Source: Edaphochlamys debaryana (Eukaryota; Chlorophyta; Chlorophyceae; Chlamydomonadales). Taken from it: a stretch of 64,000 nucleotides of DNA. The notes beneath the pieces are model-generated. The model was given only the letters and a program-made list of their open reading frames with translations, did not search any database and was not told the DNA's origin. The stretch is taken from assembly GCA_016858145.1 (NCBI GenBank), contig JAEHOE010000020.1:124001-188000 (forward strand), in the 5' to 3' direction. Made by a program: the position numbers and the translations under genes. Every line of letters starts with the position of its first letter. The first letter of the stretch is position 1. Below are positions 32,765 through 45,000 of the stretch, one piece after another.

Positions 32765-35700
32765 ATGGCAATAGCAAGGTCCCGCTGTGGTACAGCGGAT
32801 CGTCTCGCTGCTCTTGCTGTGGTGCAGGCTTGCGTTCTCGCGGCCATCACCGGGAGCGCAGCCGCTGCAGTCACCTGCCCTCCCGGCACCTATGCAACGT
32901 CAGCAACAAGATGCGCACCATGCGCCAAGAACACGTACCGCTCCGGCCTAGACCCGCAGTCGGCATGCCTGCCCTGCGCCACCGGCTCCACATCCCCCGT
33001 GGCAGCCTCGGCCTGCACCGAGTGCCCCGCTGGCTATACCATCGACAACACGGGTACCTGCAAGCCCTGCGGTCCCAACACCTTCAACCCCACGCCCGGC
33101 GCCGTCAACAACACGTGCCAGCCCTGCCCGGACGGCCTCTTCGCCTCCTTTGGGGCGTCCGTGTGTGCGGCGTGTCCCCCGGGATGCTACGTGCCCATGA
33201 GCAAGGCGGACGCCCCCTCCCCGGAGTACGTGGGTGAGTGGGAGAGCGGTGGATGGAGGGGCGGGGGTAGGGAGTGAAGTCCGACTGGCAACGGTACAAT
33301 AATAATGATAGAAGCGAAGCGGAGGGGAGGGAGGAGGGGAGCGGAGGGAGGAGAGGGGAGGGAGCGGAGGGAGGAGAGGGGAGGGAGCGGAGGGAGGGAG
33401 CGGAGGGAGGGAGCGGAGGGAGGGAGCGGAGGGGAGGGAGGGGAAGGGGAGGGCGGACGGACGAATGAAGGAGTGCAGACCGACGCGCGTTGGGACCCTG
33501 AACGAATCAAGACTGTATCTTGGCACATGCACAAACCCTTTCCCGCTTCAGTGCAAGCCCGGCATACCCACGTACGTCTACCTTTCTTGTAACCCCCAGG
33601 CGACTGCATGGCTGTGGTGCAAATTTGCACTCTCGCGGCCATCAGTAGGAGCGCAGCCGCTGCAGTCACCTGCCCTCCCGGCTTCTATGCAACCTCAGCA
33701 ACAGGCTGCGCACCATGCGCCAAGAATACGTACCGCTGGTGGCTAGACCCGCAGTCGGCATGCCTGCCCTGCGCCACCGGCTCCACATCCCCTGCGGCCG
33801 CCTCGGCCTGCACCGAGTGCCCCGCCGGCTATACCATCGACAACACGGGTACCTGCAAGCCCTGCGGTCCCAACACCTTCAACCCCACGCCCGGCGCCGT
33901 CAACAACACGTGCCAGCCCTGCCCGGACGGCCTCTTCGCCTCCTTTGGGGCGTCCGCGTGTGCGGCGTGTCCCCCGGGCCGCTACGTGCCCATGAGCAAG
34001 GCGGACGCCCCCTCCCCGGAGTACGTGGGTGAGTGGCTGCTGATGAGCAAGCAATGGAGGGGCGGGGGTAGGGAGTGAAGTCCGACGACTAGCAAGGGTA
34101 CAATAATAATGAGGGAAGCGAAGCGGAGGGGAGGTAGGGGAAGCGGAGCGGACGCCCCAGGACGCCCCCTCGCTCCGTCCCCGCCCGCGCGCTGAGGGCG
34201 TCGATGGGTGAGTCGCATATAACTCAATAACGAGGAGGGAGGTATGACTGACATACAGGCCGGCGTTGGGACCCAAGCGTCGAAGTTGATCTTGGCGCAT
34301 GCACACACCCTTGCACCCTCCACCTCCGCCCACTCGTCCGGCCCGGCGGCCCGCCCCCCCTCTACCCCCTCCTTCCCCAGGCGACTGCATCGACTGTGCA
34401 GCCAACACGTACAGTAATGAGCCCAACTCAAAGGCCTGCAAGGTAGGGTGCGCTCCTCCAAGGGTGGATCCAAGGGTCTGGGCATTACTCACTGTAGTCT
34501 GGGTTTTAGCTGATCGACCCATGCCGAACAAGGGCCAACTTGGGTCTCCGTGTTGGAGCCACGCACTCGCATCATGCCTCCATCGATTCCCGGCCGTGGG
34601 CCCAGGGCCGCGAGGCAGCGAGGGCATGGAGCCTGGCCGAGCCTAGGAGCGAAGGCGCGCGCGGCCGCCCGTAGACGGTCTAGATAGACGCGCCTGAATG
34701 CGCCCAGGAGCCAGCAGGGCCTGCACGGGAGTAGACAGGTCTAGGAGGGCGCGATCGTCCCCGCCCATAACCTACCCATCACCTATCTAGCCCCCCTTGC
34801 TCTCACCGTGTTTGGGCTGAGCCCCCGCCGCGCGTGAAGCGGCTCTCCGGGCCGGACGGGGCAGGCGCTTCATCCCCATCATTTTGGCCCTAACCAACAT
34901 TTTGGGGATGTTGGTGTGCACGGTTGCTTGTGCCCTGCGACTTGGATCTTGGAACCTCACCCGCATGTCAGTCTCCGATACGACACCGCGCGTTGACACA
35001 GCGCATTGAGGGCTGTGGCTGTCGGCGTGTGTGGGAGAGGGGAAGTCTGCGAGGGCCATGGCCAGGGTGTCATGGAGCGACACACCAGCTTGCGATTCAC
35101 GCCTAGCCCGCGATACCATAAGCTTTAGTTCCCTTCTCCCTATCGCTTGCGATTAAGAGCAGGGAAACTTGTCAACCCTACGCAAACTCAGCAGGTTGGG
35201 AAGGCAGTCGCACCATCTCGCACCCATAGCCCAAACAGCTGTTTGTTTCAGACATTCGTTTAGATAATTACTGAACAAACTTTAGCTATGAGCGAGCTAG
35301 TTCCGACAAGTTTGCGCGCGGCTGTTGCGAGGATGGCTGCGGTGCCGACTTCGATCGGTCAAGCCCGGACCGAGCGCGATGTTTCTATCTTACCTTCTGA
35401 AACTTTGATCCGTCGAGGAGCAAGTACGGGCAACACTTGGTCGCCGGTCGGCGTGGGATTGTGTTTCGCCCCGCGATGGATCCTCGGCCCCCCGGGCCCC
35501 CCAAAGCTTCGCGCGGAGCGCGCCACACGGCCCCGCGCATTGCACCGTGCCTGCACGCATATACCGCTGCCCAGCCCTAGAGATACCCCTGAGCTAGGGC
35601 TCAGCCCTTTGTCCAGCTTCGAGAAAGCTGACACCCATCTCGTCGCCCTTGCTTCCCCTGCCGTCCAGGCCTGCCCCGCCGGCACGACCTCCAATCCCGG

Positions 35701-38700
35701 TTCCAAGGCGTGCGGCCCCTGCCCCGCCGGATCCTACCTCATGCAAGAGGACAGCTGGGACCCAGTCACGTGCGAGCCATGCCCCGCGGGTACGCAGGGC
35801 TATGGGGAAGAGCGAGGGCGGAGCACTCATCACGATTGACTCATGCGCCCTCTGTAGCCGCCCCTGGGCCCTACCTGAGCTGGGGACGGATAGGATGTGC
35901 ACACTGCTTGGCGGTGGTACTGGGGTTTGCTCTACTCGCTTCTGACACTGGCTGGGTTAGCACAAGTGCTGATCCAAGTCTACACTGCTGCTTGAGCGAC
36001 GCACTGCCCGGTGGGGGGCGCACGCGCGCTTTGACCGTGATACGTACACCGTGTGGAGAGACTCGCTCCTCGGAGACGGCTAGTTAGCTAGCCTGCCGCC
36101 TCACGTGGCCACAACAAGCATCCCGCGGCACCCTAACTTGACGATTGCATGCTGAATTGTGCCGTACGTGCTTGTGTGCCGTACTGCACGCAGGGTCGTA
36201 CAGCACGCAGCCAATGTCTCAGACCTGCAGGCGCTGCCCCTTCGGCAGCACCAGCGCGAAGGGCAGCACCAGCTGCGAGCTGTGCCCGGCGGTGAGCTGC
36301 CAATGGGCGGCCGGGGGATGTTCGCCCGGGGAACGGGGCAAGCTTGCTCAAGCAGGCAGGGTAGGGTACGGCCAGGGAACGGGGCTGAAGCGGGCAGGGT
36401 AGGCCTCAGGGGGCCGGTACCGGGTTGGGCGCCGGTATGTAGGGGAGAACCACCTGCGTGCTGTGGGCTGGGCCTGCTGCCATTGGGTGCAGCGTGGCTG
36501 GGAGGAAGAGAGGGGTAGGCGGAATGACACGGGTCAGATTGGGGGACAGGGCAAAGAAGGCCAAATTTGCGCGGGCGCGGTTGGAACCGGTGGGTTGGGC
36601 CGCCGATGCGTGCATGGGATCGGTCCAGTTCCGGTTCCTTTCCCGATCCGTCCCGCGATCCCAAACTGCCGTACTGGTACTGCCGCCGTACCCACATGCA
36701 GGGATCTTATGTGGACAGCTCGTATACGTACTCGTACGGCAACTGCACGCGGTGCCCCGAGGGCACGTACAACGACAAGCCGGGCTACACGGGCGCCAGT
36801 TGCACGCTCTGTCCCGCAGGTGCGTCCATCCGGCCCCTGTTCGCTCATATCGAGTGTACGTTAGCGGCTAACTGCCCTGCCGGTACCGGTATTTGCTTGG
36901 CCGCTGGGATTACCCCGCCGCACCCGGTGAAAGCCCAACCCCGAACACCCGAACCACTTCCTTCGCCCCACGGCCCAACCCTGAGCATTGTTTATCCCGT
37001 GACCCCTGTCCTTCCCTCCCCACCCCAATCCCTGGGCGCCTCTTGGCTCCTGGCAGGCTTCACTGCGCCAGAGGAGGGGGCGACGGAGTGTAAGCTGTGC
37101 CCCGCCGGGAGCTACGTCGATATCGTGCCGATCACAGCCGATGATGTCGCTCACTGCTACCAGTGAGCGAGCGGGGTTCTGTGTGAAGGGCTGGGGTTCT
37201 GTGTGTGTTGGCCGTGCTGTGCTGCGTCCTATCTATGCCGTACTGTGCTGTACTGTGCACTGCCTCCACGCCCTTCCGTAACCACGCACACCTCGCTCCT
37301 CACCTCTCTTGCCCCGCCCCATGCATCCGTGCGTGCTTTCCGCAGGTGCCCGCCCAACACCTACTCCACGCAGCCCGGCACGGTCGGCGGCTGCTCGCCC
37401 TGCCCCAACGGCACGTGGTCGCTTGAGGGATCCACCGAGTGCACCCAGTGCCCCCCTGGGACCTACGGCTCTGGGTCCTGTACGAAGGTGAACGCGCGCT
37501 TGTGCTGTGCGCCGTACGCCGTACGCGTGTGTCATAGGACTGCGCAAGCCCGGATCGATCCGCACCCGGTTCCCCGCCTCACTAGCCTCACCTCCCTTGG
37601 CCCCTTCCCAATACCTTCCGCCTCCCCCCCAGTGCCCCCCCGCCACGTACCAAGATGAGGCGGGTGCCAAGGTGGGTGCGGGGTTGTCCATGAGCGGGTC
37701 TGAACTGGAGACGGATCTAGTTCAAAAGCTGGGTAGATAGGGTGCTGGGTGCAATTATACCAGGTCAAAGGAGGTTGGATGGGATGCGGTGCGTGGGGAC
37801 CAGCACTGCAAGGCGCTTGCTTTGTTGTTTGGGTTCCCATGTAGAGGTCAGGGTCAGGTCGCTCCCTTCCTGCGCCTGAACTCTTTGCCACGCCCGCCCG
37901 CGCTTCACCTCCAGGAGTGCAAGCCCTGCCCCCCGGGGTTCACGACTTTGCCCGGCGCCAAGAACCTCACCCAATGCAAGGTGAGTGGCAAGGAGTGTGA
38001 GAAGGAGGTGGCCCCAACCGGTCTATGTTCATATATAGCGGACTCAATGGCTCAGGAACCCCGAGTAGTGCGCAATAAAGGAGCAGGTGTCAACTTCACC
38101 TGGAATTCGTATTCTAGGCGAGTGCCGTACTCTTGGATCTCAGATCCTGGGCGGGTCCTTGGGAACACCTGCCCCCCCTGCCTTCAGATCTGCCCCACTG
38201 GCTCATACGTCAAGGAGGAGTCCGGGGAGTGCGTGCCATGCCCCAAGGACACATACAGGTCCGTGTGCTCTTTTGGCTCCATCCCCGCTTGCAAGCAAGC
38301 TGCCGCATATTGTCTTCGCTCAGCAACATGCATCCCGTAGCGTCCAATAATGTTCCGTCCGCATACACCTCATTGCACAGACCCTGTTAGTTTCTATTGT
38401 TCGTTCGGTCCCCTGCCCTGCCACTCACCCAACCTACTGCATGCGCCTTTCATTCAAATCCATCCCCCCGAGCAGCGACACGCTTGGCACGGTGGGAAGC
38501 TGCAAAGCCTGCCCTCCCGGGACCGCCGCCCCAGAGGGAAGCGTGGGTGTGGGGCAGTGCCGCCTGTGCCCCCCCGGCCGATACTTCGTGGCAGGCTCTG
38601 ATGGGGAGCCCACGAGTAACTGCATCCCCTGCCCTTCCAACACATTCTCCACTGCTGAGGGGCTGGTGGCGAACACGGTGAGCGTTTGTCTTGGGAACCG

Positions 38701-40567
38701 TCGTTCAATGGAGCAGTGCGAATAGCTTTCACCAAGGGGCAAAGCTTTGTGAACTACTAAAACCTCGCCTCCCCCCCCCCCGCCTTTCCTTTCCTCCCGA
38801 ACCGTCGCTTGGACAGTGCGAGCCCTGCCCCGTCGGCACCACCTCTGACGAAGGAGCCACCGAGTGCACCCCCTGCCCCGCCGGCAGCTACGTACAGGAG
38901 GGTGTCGTACTACCTGGCGATCCGTCCAACTCGTACGGCACTCGTTGCGTCGCTTGCCCCGTGGGGTTTTACTCCGCCGAGCCCAAGTCCCTCGAGTGCA
39001 CGCCCTGCCCCCTGGGATCCAGCACCGATGGTTCCGGGGCCACCGCCTGCCCACGCTGCTCTGTTTATCCCCGGAGCGGATTCGAGATCCTGGGCGTGCC
39101 CACGTGGGAGTACTGCGACTACCTCAAAAGTGCCGGGAAAGGCACGTGCCCCGCTGGATCTGGCCGGATTACGGGCTGTACAGCAGCGGACAAGTGCGAG
39201 GCCTGCCCCGCCGGTACCGTTAGTGGGTACCACACTGGCTACACCCATGACGCATGCACGCCCTGCCCCATGGGCTTCATTGCGGCGACGCCCAACCTGA
39301 CTTATTGCACCCCCTGCGCCGAGGGGAGCTCCACGGACCGGATTGGCAGCTCGGAGTGGTGAGACGCACAGGTTGGAGCGGGTTGGCGGCGTGTTAGGCC
39401 TTGACACGTGTTGGCGCGGGTTAAGAATCGCGTTGGAGCTGTCCACGAGCCGTAGGGAAAGGAGGGTCGGGATGGAGTACAAAGCATAGGAGGGGCGGGA
39501 TTAGGGCGGACCGCCGTGGGCCTGTGGGCATGGCCAGGATGAGGTGCCGTAGACGGATAGGTGAAGGATGCTCGAAGCGGGTAGTAAGGCCGCCGCCGAC
39601 TGTGCTCCTTCCCCATCCCGCCCGCAGCATCGCCTGCAAGCCAGGATACTATGCCGGCTACGGCGACGGCTGGCAAGCCGGTCAATGGCAACGAGACGGT
39701 CCCTGCAGCCCCTGCCCCCCCGGCACCTTCGCCTCCGGCACCGGCTCCACCTCCTGCACCCCCTGCGCCGCCGGAACCACGCACTTCCTCCAAGGACGCA
39801 CCTCCCAGGAGGAGTGTACGGTGGCGCACGTGCTCGGTACAAATATAACCGTGACCGAGACCTTCGTAAATCGTCACATCACCTTTCGAACCTTTAGGGG
39901 GACGATCAAAATCGAGTCCCTTGTCAGCACCACGCCCGTACGTACCGTAACGCTCGAGACGGGCCGTGATCCCGTGGAGGCGCTGCCGCGTTATACCCAG
40001 GTCGTCAAAACTACTTCGGACGGTCTTGTCAACACCTCAGCCCCCGAAATAATCAAGCAGGATCCAACTTATCCCGAACACCCGTGTTGTGGGGTAGGGT
40101 ACCCTAAATACGCGCGCCGGTACTCTTTGTTCCAGCTGGCGACTAGAAACGTTGTTGGGGGCACGGGGAGTGACGATTTCGTGCTGCTAATACAGTACTT
40201 TGTAAGCTCAGGACAGCGGGTAAACTCAGACTACTGGGGCGGTCAGTTTCAGGTATACGGCACGCGCCGGGGTGTGGACGGCACGCTCAACGTGAGATTT
40301 GAAAGCGGCTACAAGTCTAAGTCGGGTTGGAGCGGGCCGGCTCCAGCGCTGGAAGCCTGGTCTGAGCAGGCGGAGACCCTCACGCTTACTAGCGTGCGAG
40401 AGATCTTGCCGTGCACCCCCGGCCCAGCGCACGCACGCACAGCAGATCCAGCTCAGATCCAAATCAAATCCACGCAACCAATGAGATCACGAGTTTGGAC
40501 CTACCTCCAGGGATTCGCTCAACCCTGGCTCCGGCTGGGCCGCTGGCTGTGTTCCTGCTCCTTCTAG
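32765..40567 (+). CDS. Gene C: secreted cysteine-rich GCC2/GCC3-repeat protein with duplicated N-terminal block (1134 aa)
   Basis: Fourteen exons: 32765-33233, 33600-34028, 34381-34442, 35669-35789, 36194-36291, 36702-36819, 37057-37162, 37346-37487, 37633-37671, 37915-37980, 38188-38258, 38476-38677, 38817-39358 and 39628-40567. They total 3405 nt in phase. The signal peptide is MAIARSRCG...AAAAV. Exon 2 is an in-frame duplicate of exon 1, including part of the former signal peptide (MAVVQICTLAAISRSAAAAV), so the mature protein carries an internal hydrophobic stretch. The remaining modules match genes B and D. The C-terminal domain is divergent (TVTLETGRDP, LPRYTQ) with insertions, and runs past the family's usual stop for about 57 extra residues. 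Likely secreted; whether the internal hydrophobic block anchors it is open. It could be degenerating. Confidence 0.82.
32820..34028 (+). repeat. Tandem duplication of the first exon of gene C
   Basis: The block 33608-34028 repeats about 32814-33233 at high identity. The breakpoint lies in the GGCGACTGCAT shared with the start of the next exon (34381): the duplicated exon begins with that exon's GCGACTGCAT and switches into GGCTGTGGTGCA. It stays in frame. Confidence 0.85.
33305..33470 (+). repeat. Purine-rich GGAGGGAGC simple repeat
   Basis: An almost pure G/A run of about 160 bases on the + strand in the first intron of gene C, made of GGAGGGAGGAG/GGAGGGAGC units. The corresponding gene B intron lacks it. 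Confidence 0.85.
34811..35640 (+). repeat. Interspersed repeat R, copy 3
   Basis: Runs from TTGGGCTGAGCCCCCGCC to AGGGCTCAGCCCTTTGTCC and is the longest copy. It sits in the intron between exons 3 and 4 of gene C and makes it 1226 bp, against 596 bp in gene B, where it is absent. It therefore inserted after the palindrome formed, or was lost from the B arm. Confidence 0.8.
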
Positions 40568-42059
40568 CTTGCTTGGCCGTCCACCTACCGCAGCTGCAGC
40601 TGGGGTTCGTCGCTCGGCGGAGCAGTTGTGCTGCGGCTAGAGGCTGAACTGAACTCCGTCCGTACGCATGGGCTTTACCAACGTCCCTGCTGTGACGTAT
40701 CCTATCTAGAAGGTTTGTGTGTGGAGTGGAGGGCACGAGGTTAATTAGAGCCGTGTGCCCTAGTGTCACGTGGCCTGCTACTGCTTAGTGGCCGGATGGA
40801 GCCTCCACCTGAGATCTGTTATCTGTTATGGTTGTCTGTGTGTATGGCATGGGTCGGCCCTACTCGATGTAACCGATGATTGGAAGTACGTGATTGCATC
40901 ATCATTTGGGGCCGCCCACGCACAGGTTAGTTGCGGGCTCGGAGCTGGGTGCGTAAGCTGGGTACGGAGAAGTTCTGTGGCCGCCGCGGCCATTCGGCCA
41001 TATGAAGGGCTCAAGCAAGGTAGGGCTTTTGCCTGGGATTCCTGTTTCCATCCTATGTAACTAACCAAGGAGCACGCGTGCAGCACCCGTCGTACATAAT
41101 GCCTCTTGTCGAAATCAATCTCTTGCCATGGCATGCTTGGGGTTGATTGGCGTGGGTTCGCGCAGGTGCTTATAGGGGGCGGTTGTGTTCTGGATAAGTG
41201 GCTACCGTAGCTGCGGGGGGCACTGGCGCGGGTGGTGAGCTGAGTGGTAACTGGTGAGTCTAACCAGACCAGGGTAGCGCTGAGGACGCCGGTTGTCCAC
41301 CCACTGCACCGGTCGAGCTCTCACCTCCAGGATGCGATGTTACAATAGGAACGAGCTCCGAGCCTGGGGTGGGGTTAAGCACGGTTATCTTCTACTGGGT
41401 TACTTGGGGTCATGTGCTCGCTCGTGCCCCGAGCAGTGCGTCCCCAACGATCAGGCGTCATTGAGCGTGAGGGGGGCAGGGGTGCTGAGACCAGAGCGCA
41501 CGGCGGGACGCGGGAGGGCGCGTGCTGAAGTCAAGGAGCGCATGGGGCACACACGCACGAGGGCACGCTCGGCTCCAGACCCTTAGGGGGCAAGGGGGAA
41601 TGCGCCAAGAGCGCACGGGCAGCCCCGCCTCCCCCACGTCCGGGCCGGCCCATGAGGGCACGAGCGGTCGGCGAGAACTGCGCGGCGCAGGGTGCGTGCG
41701 AAAGGTTCAGGTACGAGTCGCGACTGTCTGGGTGCGTGTGCACGCACGTACTTCTAGCCGCCTCGAGCTCACATGGCAACACTCTACTGTTAACGAAGCC
41801 GCTTCAGCATAGAACTTGCCGCTCTTGGTGGCTCACAACCGTTGCGAAAGATTGGAGGGGTTTCGGCTCATCATTCGTCCCCGGGGTTCGTTCTCAGCCG
41901 GCACCGCGCCGCCCACACAGATCCGCATTTGCTGCTGGTGTTTTTGGAGAGCTCGTTTTTGACGCGCACTGTGCGCGACGAAACCAACTGCGCGCACGAT
42001 TGGCCCTCACTCCCTCACCTCTCAGCGACACACGGTGTAATAGGCGCATACCAGACGGT
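40568..42059. other. Intergenic region between genes C and D
   Basis: Contains the 3' flank of gene C, a TGTAA near 41057, the mirror of the gene B flank (about 41090-41650), and the gene D promoter. A block near 41331-41365 (GGATGCGATGTTACAATAGG...GAGCTCCGAG) recurs at 15016-15050. No gene supported. Confidence 0.5.
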
Positions 42060-45000
42060 ATGGCGACAGAGAGGCCCCTCTTTGGTACAGCGGGTCGCCT
42101 CGCTGCTGTGGTGCAGGCTTGCATTTTCGCGGCCATCGCCGCGAGCGCAGCCGCTGCAGTCACCTGCCCTCCAGGTTACTACGCGACCTCGGAGACTTCA
42201 TGTGCGCCATGCGCCGAGAACACGTACCGCTCCGGCCTAGACCCGCAGTCGGCATGCCTGCCCTGCGCCACCGGCTCCACATCCCCCGAGGCCGCCTCGG
42301 CCTGCACCGAGTGCCCCGCCGGCTATACCATCGACAACACGGGTACCTGCAAGCCCTGCGGTCGCAACACCTTCAACCCCACGCCCGGCACCGTCGGCGA
42401 TGCATGCAAGCCCTGCCCAGCGGGGCAGCTGGCCCCGTTTGGGGCGTCCACGTGTGCAGCGTGCCCCCCGGGACGGTTCATCCCTGCGAGTGCGGCAAAC
42501 GCGCCCTCGCCGGATTACGTGGGTGAGTGGCCCTCGCAACGACATGAAGTCCCACACAGGCTCCCACAACCCATGCCCCACCCCACGCACCCCCTAGCTG
42601 TCTCCAGCCGATAGGAAAACGCGGCCTACCCTCGTCCATCCCCCCTGCTTTCTTTCCATTCCCCACCGCAGGTGACTGTATCGATTGCGCTGCCAACACA
42701 TACAGCGACACGCCCAACTCGAGAACCTGCAAGGTGCGTAGGGCGCGTTTGCTTTCCTCTGGGAGCAGACCTGCCACGACCAGTCAGGGGGAGTACCGGA
42801 GTACGAAAAGTTAGGATCCTAGTTGTGGCTATCCGTTATATACCCTGCTGGCCTTCCTGGCCTCCCTGAACTCCTCGGCTGCACTTCACTCCCCAACACC
42901 CGTCCCTTCCACGCACCCTCCCATTGCGGCCCCCCCCTCAATCCAATTCAACCCCCAGGCCTGCCCCGCCGGCACCTCCAAGCCCGGGTCCAAGGCCTGC
43001 GACCCCTGCCCGGCGGGGTCCTACCTGAAGCAAGAGTACAGCTGGGGCCCCATCACGTGCGAGCCCTGCCCCATAGGTGGGTGCCCGATTGTTCGGAAAG
43101 GAACCTGGGTCTGCACTCTGCTGGCCTGTTTTTCGCGTAACCCCGTCCCCCTTTCCCCATGGGTGAGCCTAAGAGGAGGCCATGGGGTCACGCATGCATC
43201 CCTGCAGTCCTGCACCCTTCATCTGCAGATGCCAGGGCAGCTAACGCTTCTCTGCCCCTCCCAACTTGTCACATGCCCCCAGGTTCGTACAGCACGGAAG
43301 CCGGCTCCGTACAGTGTACGGCGTGCCCCTTCGGCAGCTCCAGCTATGAGGGCAGCACCAGCTGCGAGCTGTGCCCCCCGGTGGGTGCGTGGAGCAAGGC
43401 AGGGGATAGAAGAGAACAACTTGGCGGAGCGAGGCTCGGGATAGGGAGACGGTGCAGGTCAGCCAAGTCCGGCCCGGTCCATTCCGGTCTGGGCTCTGGT
43501 CAGGGAGGGGATGTCGGCTCCTCCCTGCATGCCATGCGCGTGTGACGGAGGAGGGCCACCGCCGGACCCGCAGGGCGCCTTTGTGTACAGTGTACCGGAC
43601 GTGTACGGCTACGGACAGTGTACGGCATGCCCGCGCAACACGTACAACGACCAGCCGGGCTTCTCGGGCGAGTCCTGCAAACCCTGCCCCGAAGGTGCGG
43701 CGAGCCGGCGCATTCACGCTGCCCTGCACTGCCCCTGCATTGCCCCGGCTTTGGTCTGCGTCCCTTTCAGTACGGTACTTTCCGTTGTTCACTACTGCAA
43801 CCTGGGCTGCGCGCTTGGTACTGATGAGTACATCCCTGCCCAGATCAGTGCGGCGGCGTGACGTCGGAGCGCGGTGCATGCGGCCAGCAGGGTCCGTTTG
43901 CCCTTGGCGAATTGCCATGCGCATACATCCTACCTGCCCCGCCCCTCTCCCCCACACCCTTCCCGCACCTCCGTCTACGGGCTTTCTCCACGCATCCCCC
44001 CTGGATGGGTTCGTTGACACCCTGCGCCTCTCTCTCCCGCGCCCTTCCCTGCGGCTGCTGCCCTCCGCAGGCTTCACCGCAGTGGAGGAGGGCTCCACCA
44101 AGTGCGAGCAGTGCCCCGCCGGGAGCTACGTGGGCAAGATCGGTTCCAACACATTCTGCAGCGTGTGAGTCACCACGGTCGTGCTGTGTGGCGCCGTGCT
44201 GAGCGTGCTATGCGCAGCATGTTGACCTAGGGGTGCCTCGCTCCACGCGCCTCGGTGACGCGCCTCCGTCCGCACACGCACACGCTCACACCCGCCCGCC
44301 ACCTCCACGCCCACCCCTCACATCCCTCTACGTACGGCACCAATTGCAGCCCGCCACTGACGTCATCGATCTGACCCCAGCACCAGCCCCAGATCCCACA
44401 CCTTCCGTACACTACTCCGTCCCACACTCCCTCGCCGCTCGCCCCCTCCACCGCCCCCCCTACTAGGTGCCCGGCCAACACCTTCTCCACTCACCTCTCT
44501 TGCCCCGCCCCATGCATCCGTCCTCGCGTGCCTTCCGCAGGTGCCCGGCCAACACCTACACCACACAGCCCGGCACGGTCGGCGGCTGCTCGCCCTGCCC
44601 CGAAGGCACTTGGTCGCTTGGGGGGGCCACCGAGTGCATCCAGTGCCCGGCGGGCTCGTACGGCAGGGGTTTCTGCAGGGAGGTGCGTGAGCGTGGACGT
44701 GCGCCGTACGTGTCGTGCGCCGTACGGCACTCAGGGGCTTGCGCTTTTTTTGCTAGTTAGCGTCGTTTGCTTCCTGAGCCGAAAAAAAGCCCCCACTTTA
44801 GATAGGGCACGCAGAGCCTGCCGGGAGGGGCGGGCTTCGGGCATGTTGAGAACCAGCCGGCTCACCCGAGCAGCCGTTCACCGCACCGGTTCACCACCGT
44901 GCAATCCCTCCGCCCCCACCCCGCCCTCCCCATCTCTCCCCCCTCCCTCCCCTCCCCAGTGCCCCCCCGCCACGTACCAGGACGAAGCGGGCACAGAGGT

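Larger units (their letters stand above)
24110..41650. repeat. Large inverted duplication (palindrome) carrying genes B and C
   Basis: The sequence from about 24110 to 32000 is mirrored by about 32700 to 41650, including exons, introns and 3' flanks. Introns in the middle of the arms (for example 27795-28001 against 37981-38187) are almost identical, whereas first and last exons differ clearly. Outermost matching blocks are about 24110-24530 and 41250-41650 (shared GATCGTTGGGGACGCACTGC). The left arm holds an extra hAT insertion, the right arm an extra R repeat and a tandem exon duplication. Confidence 0.85.
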
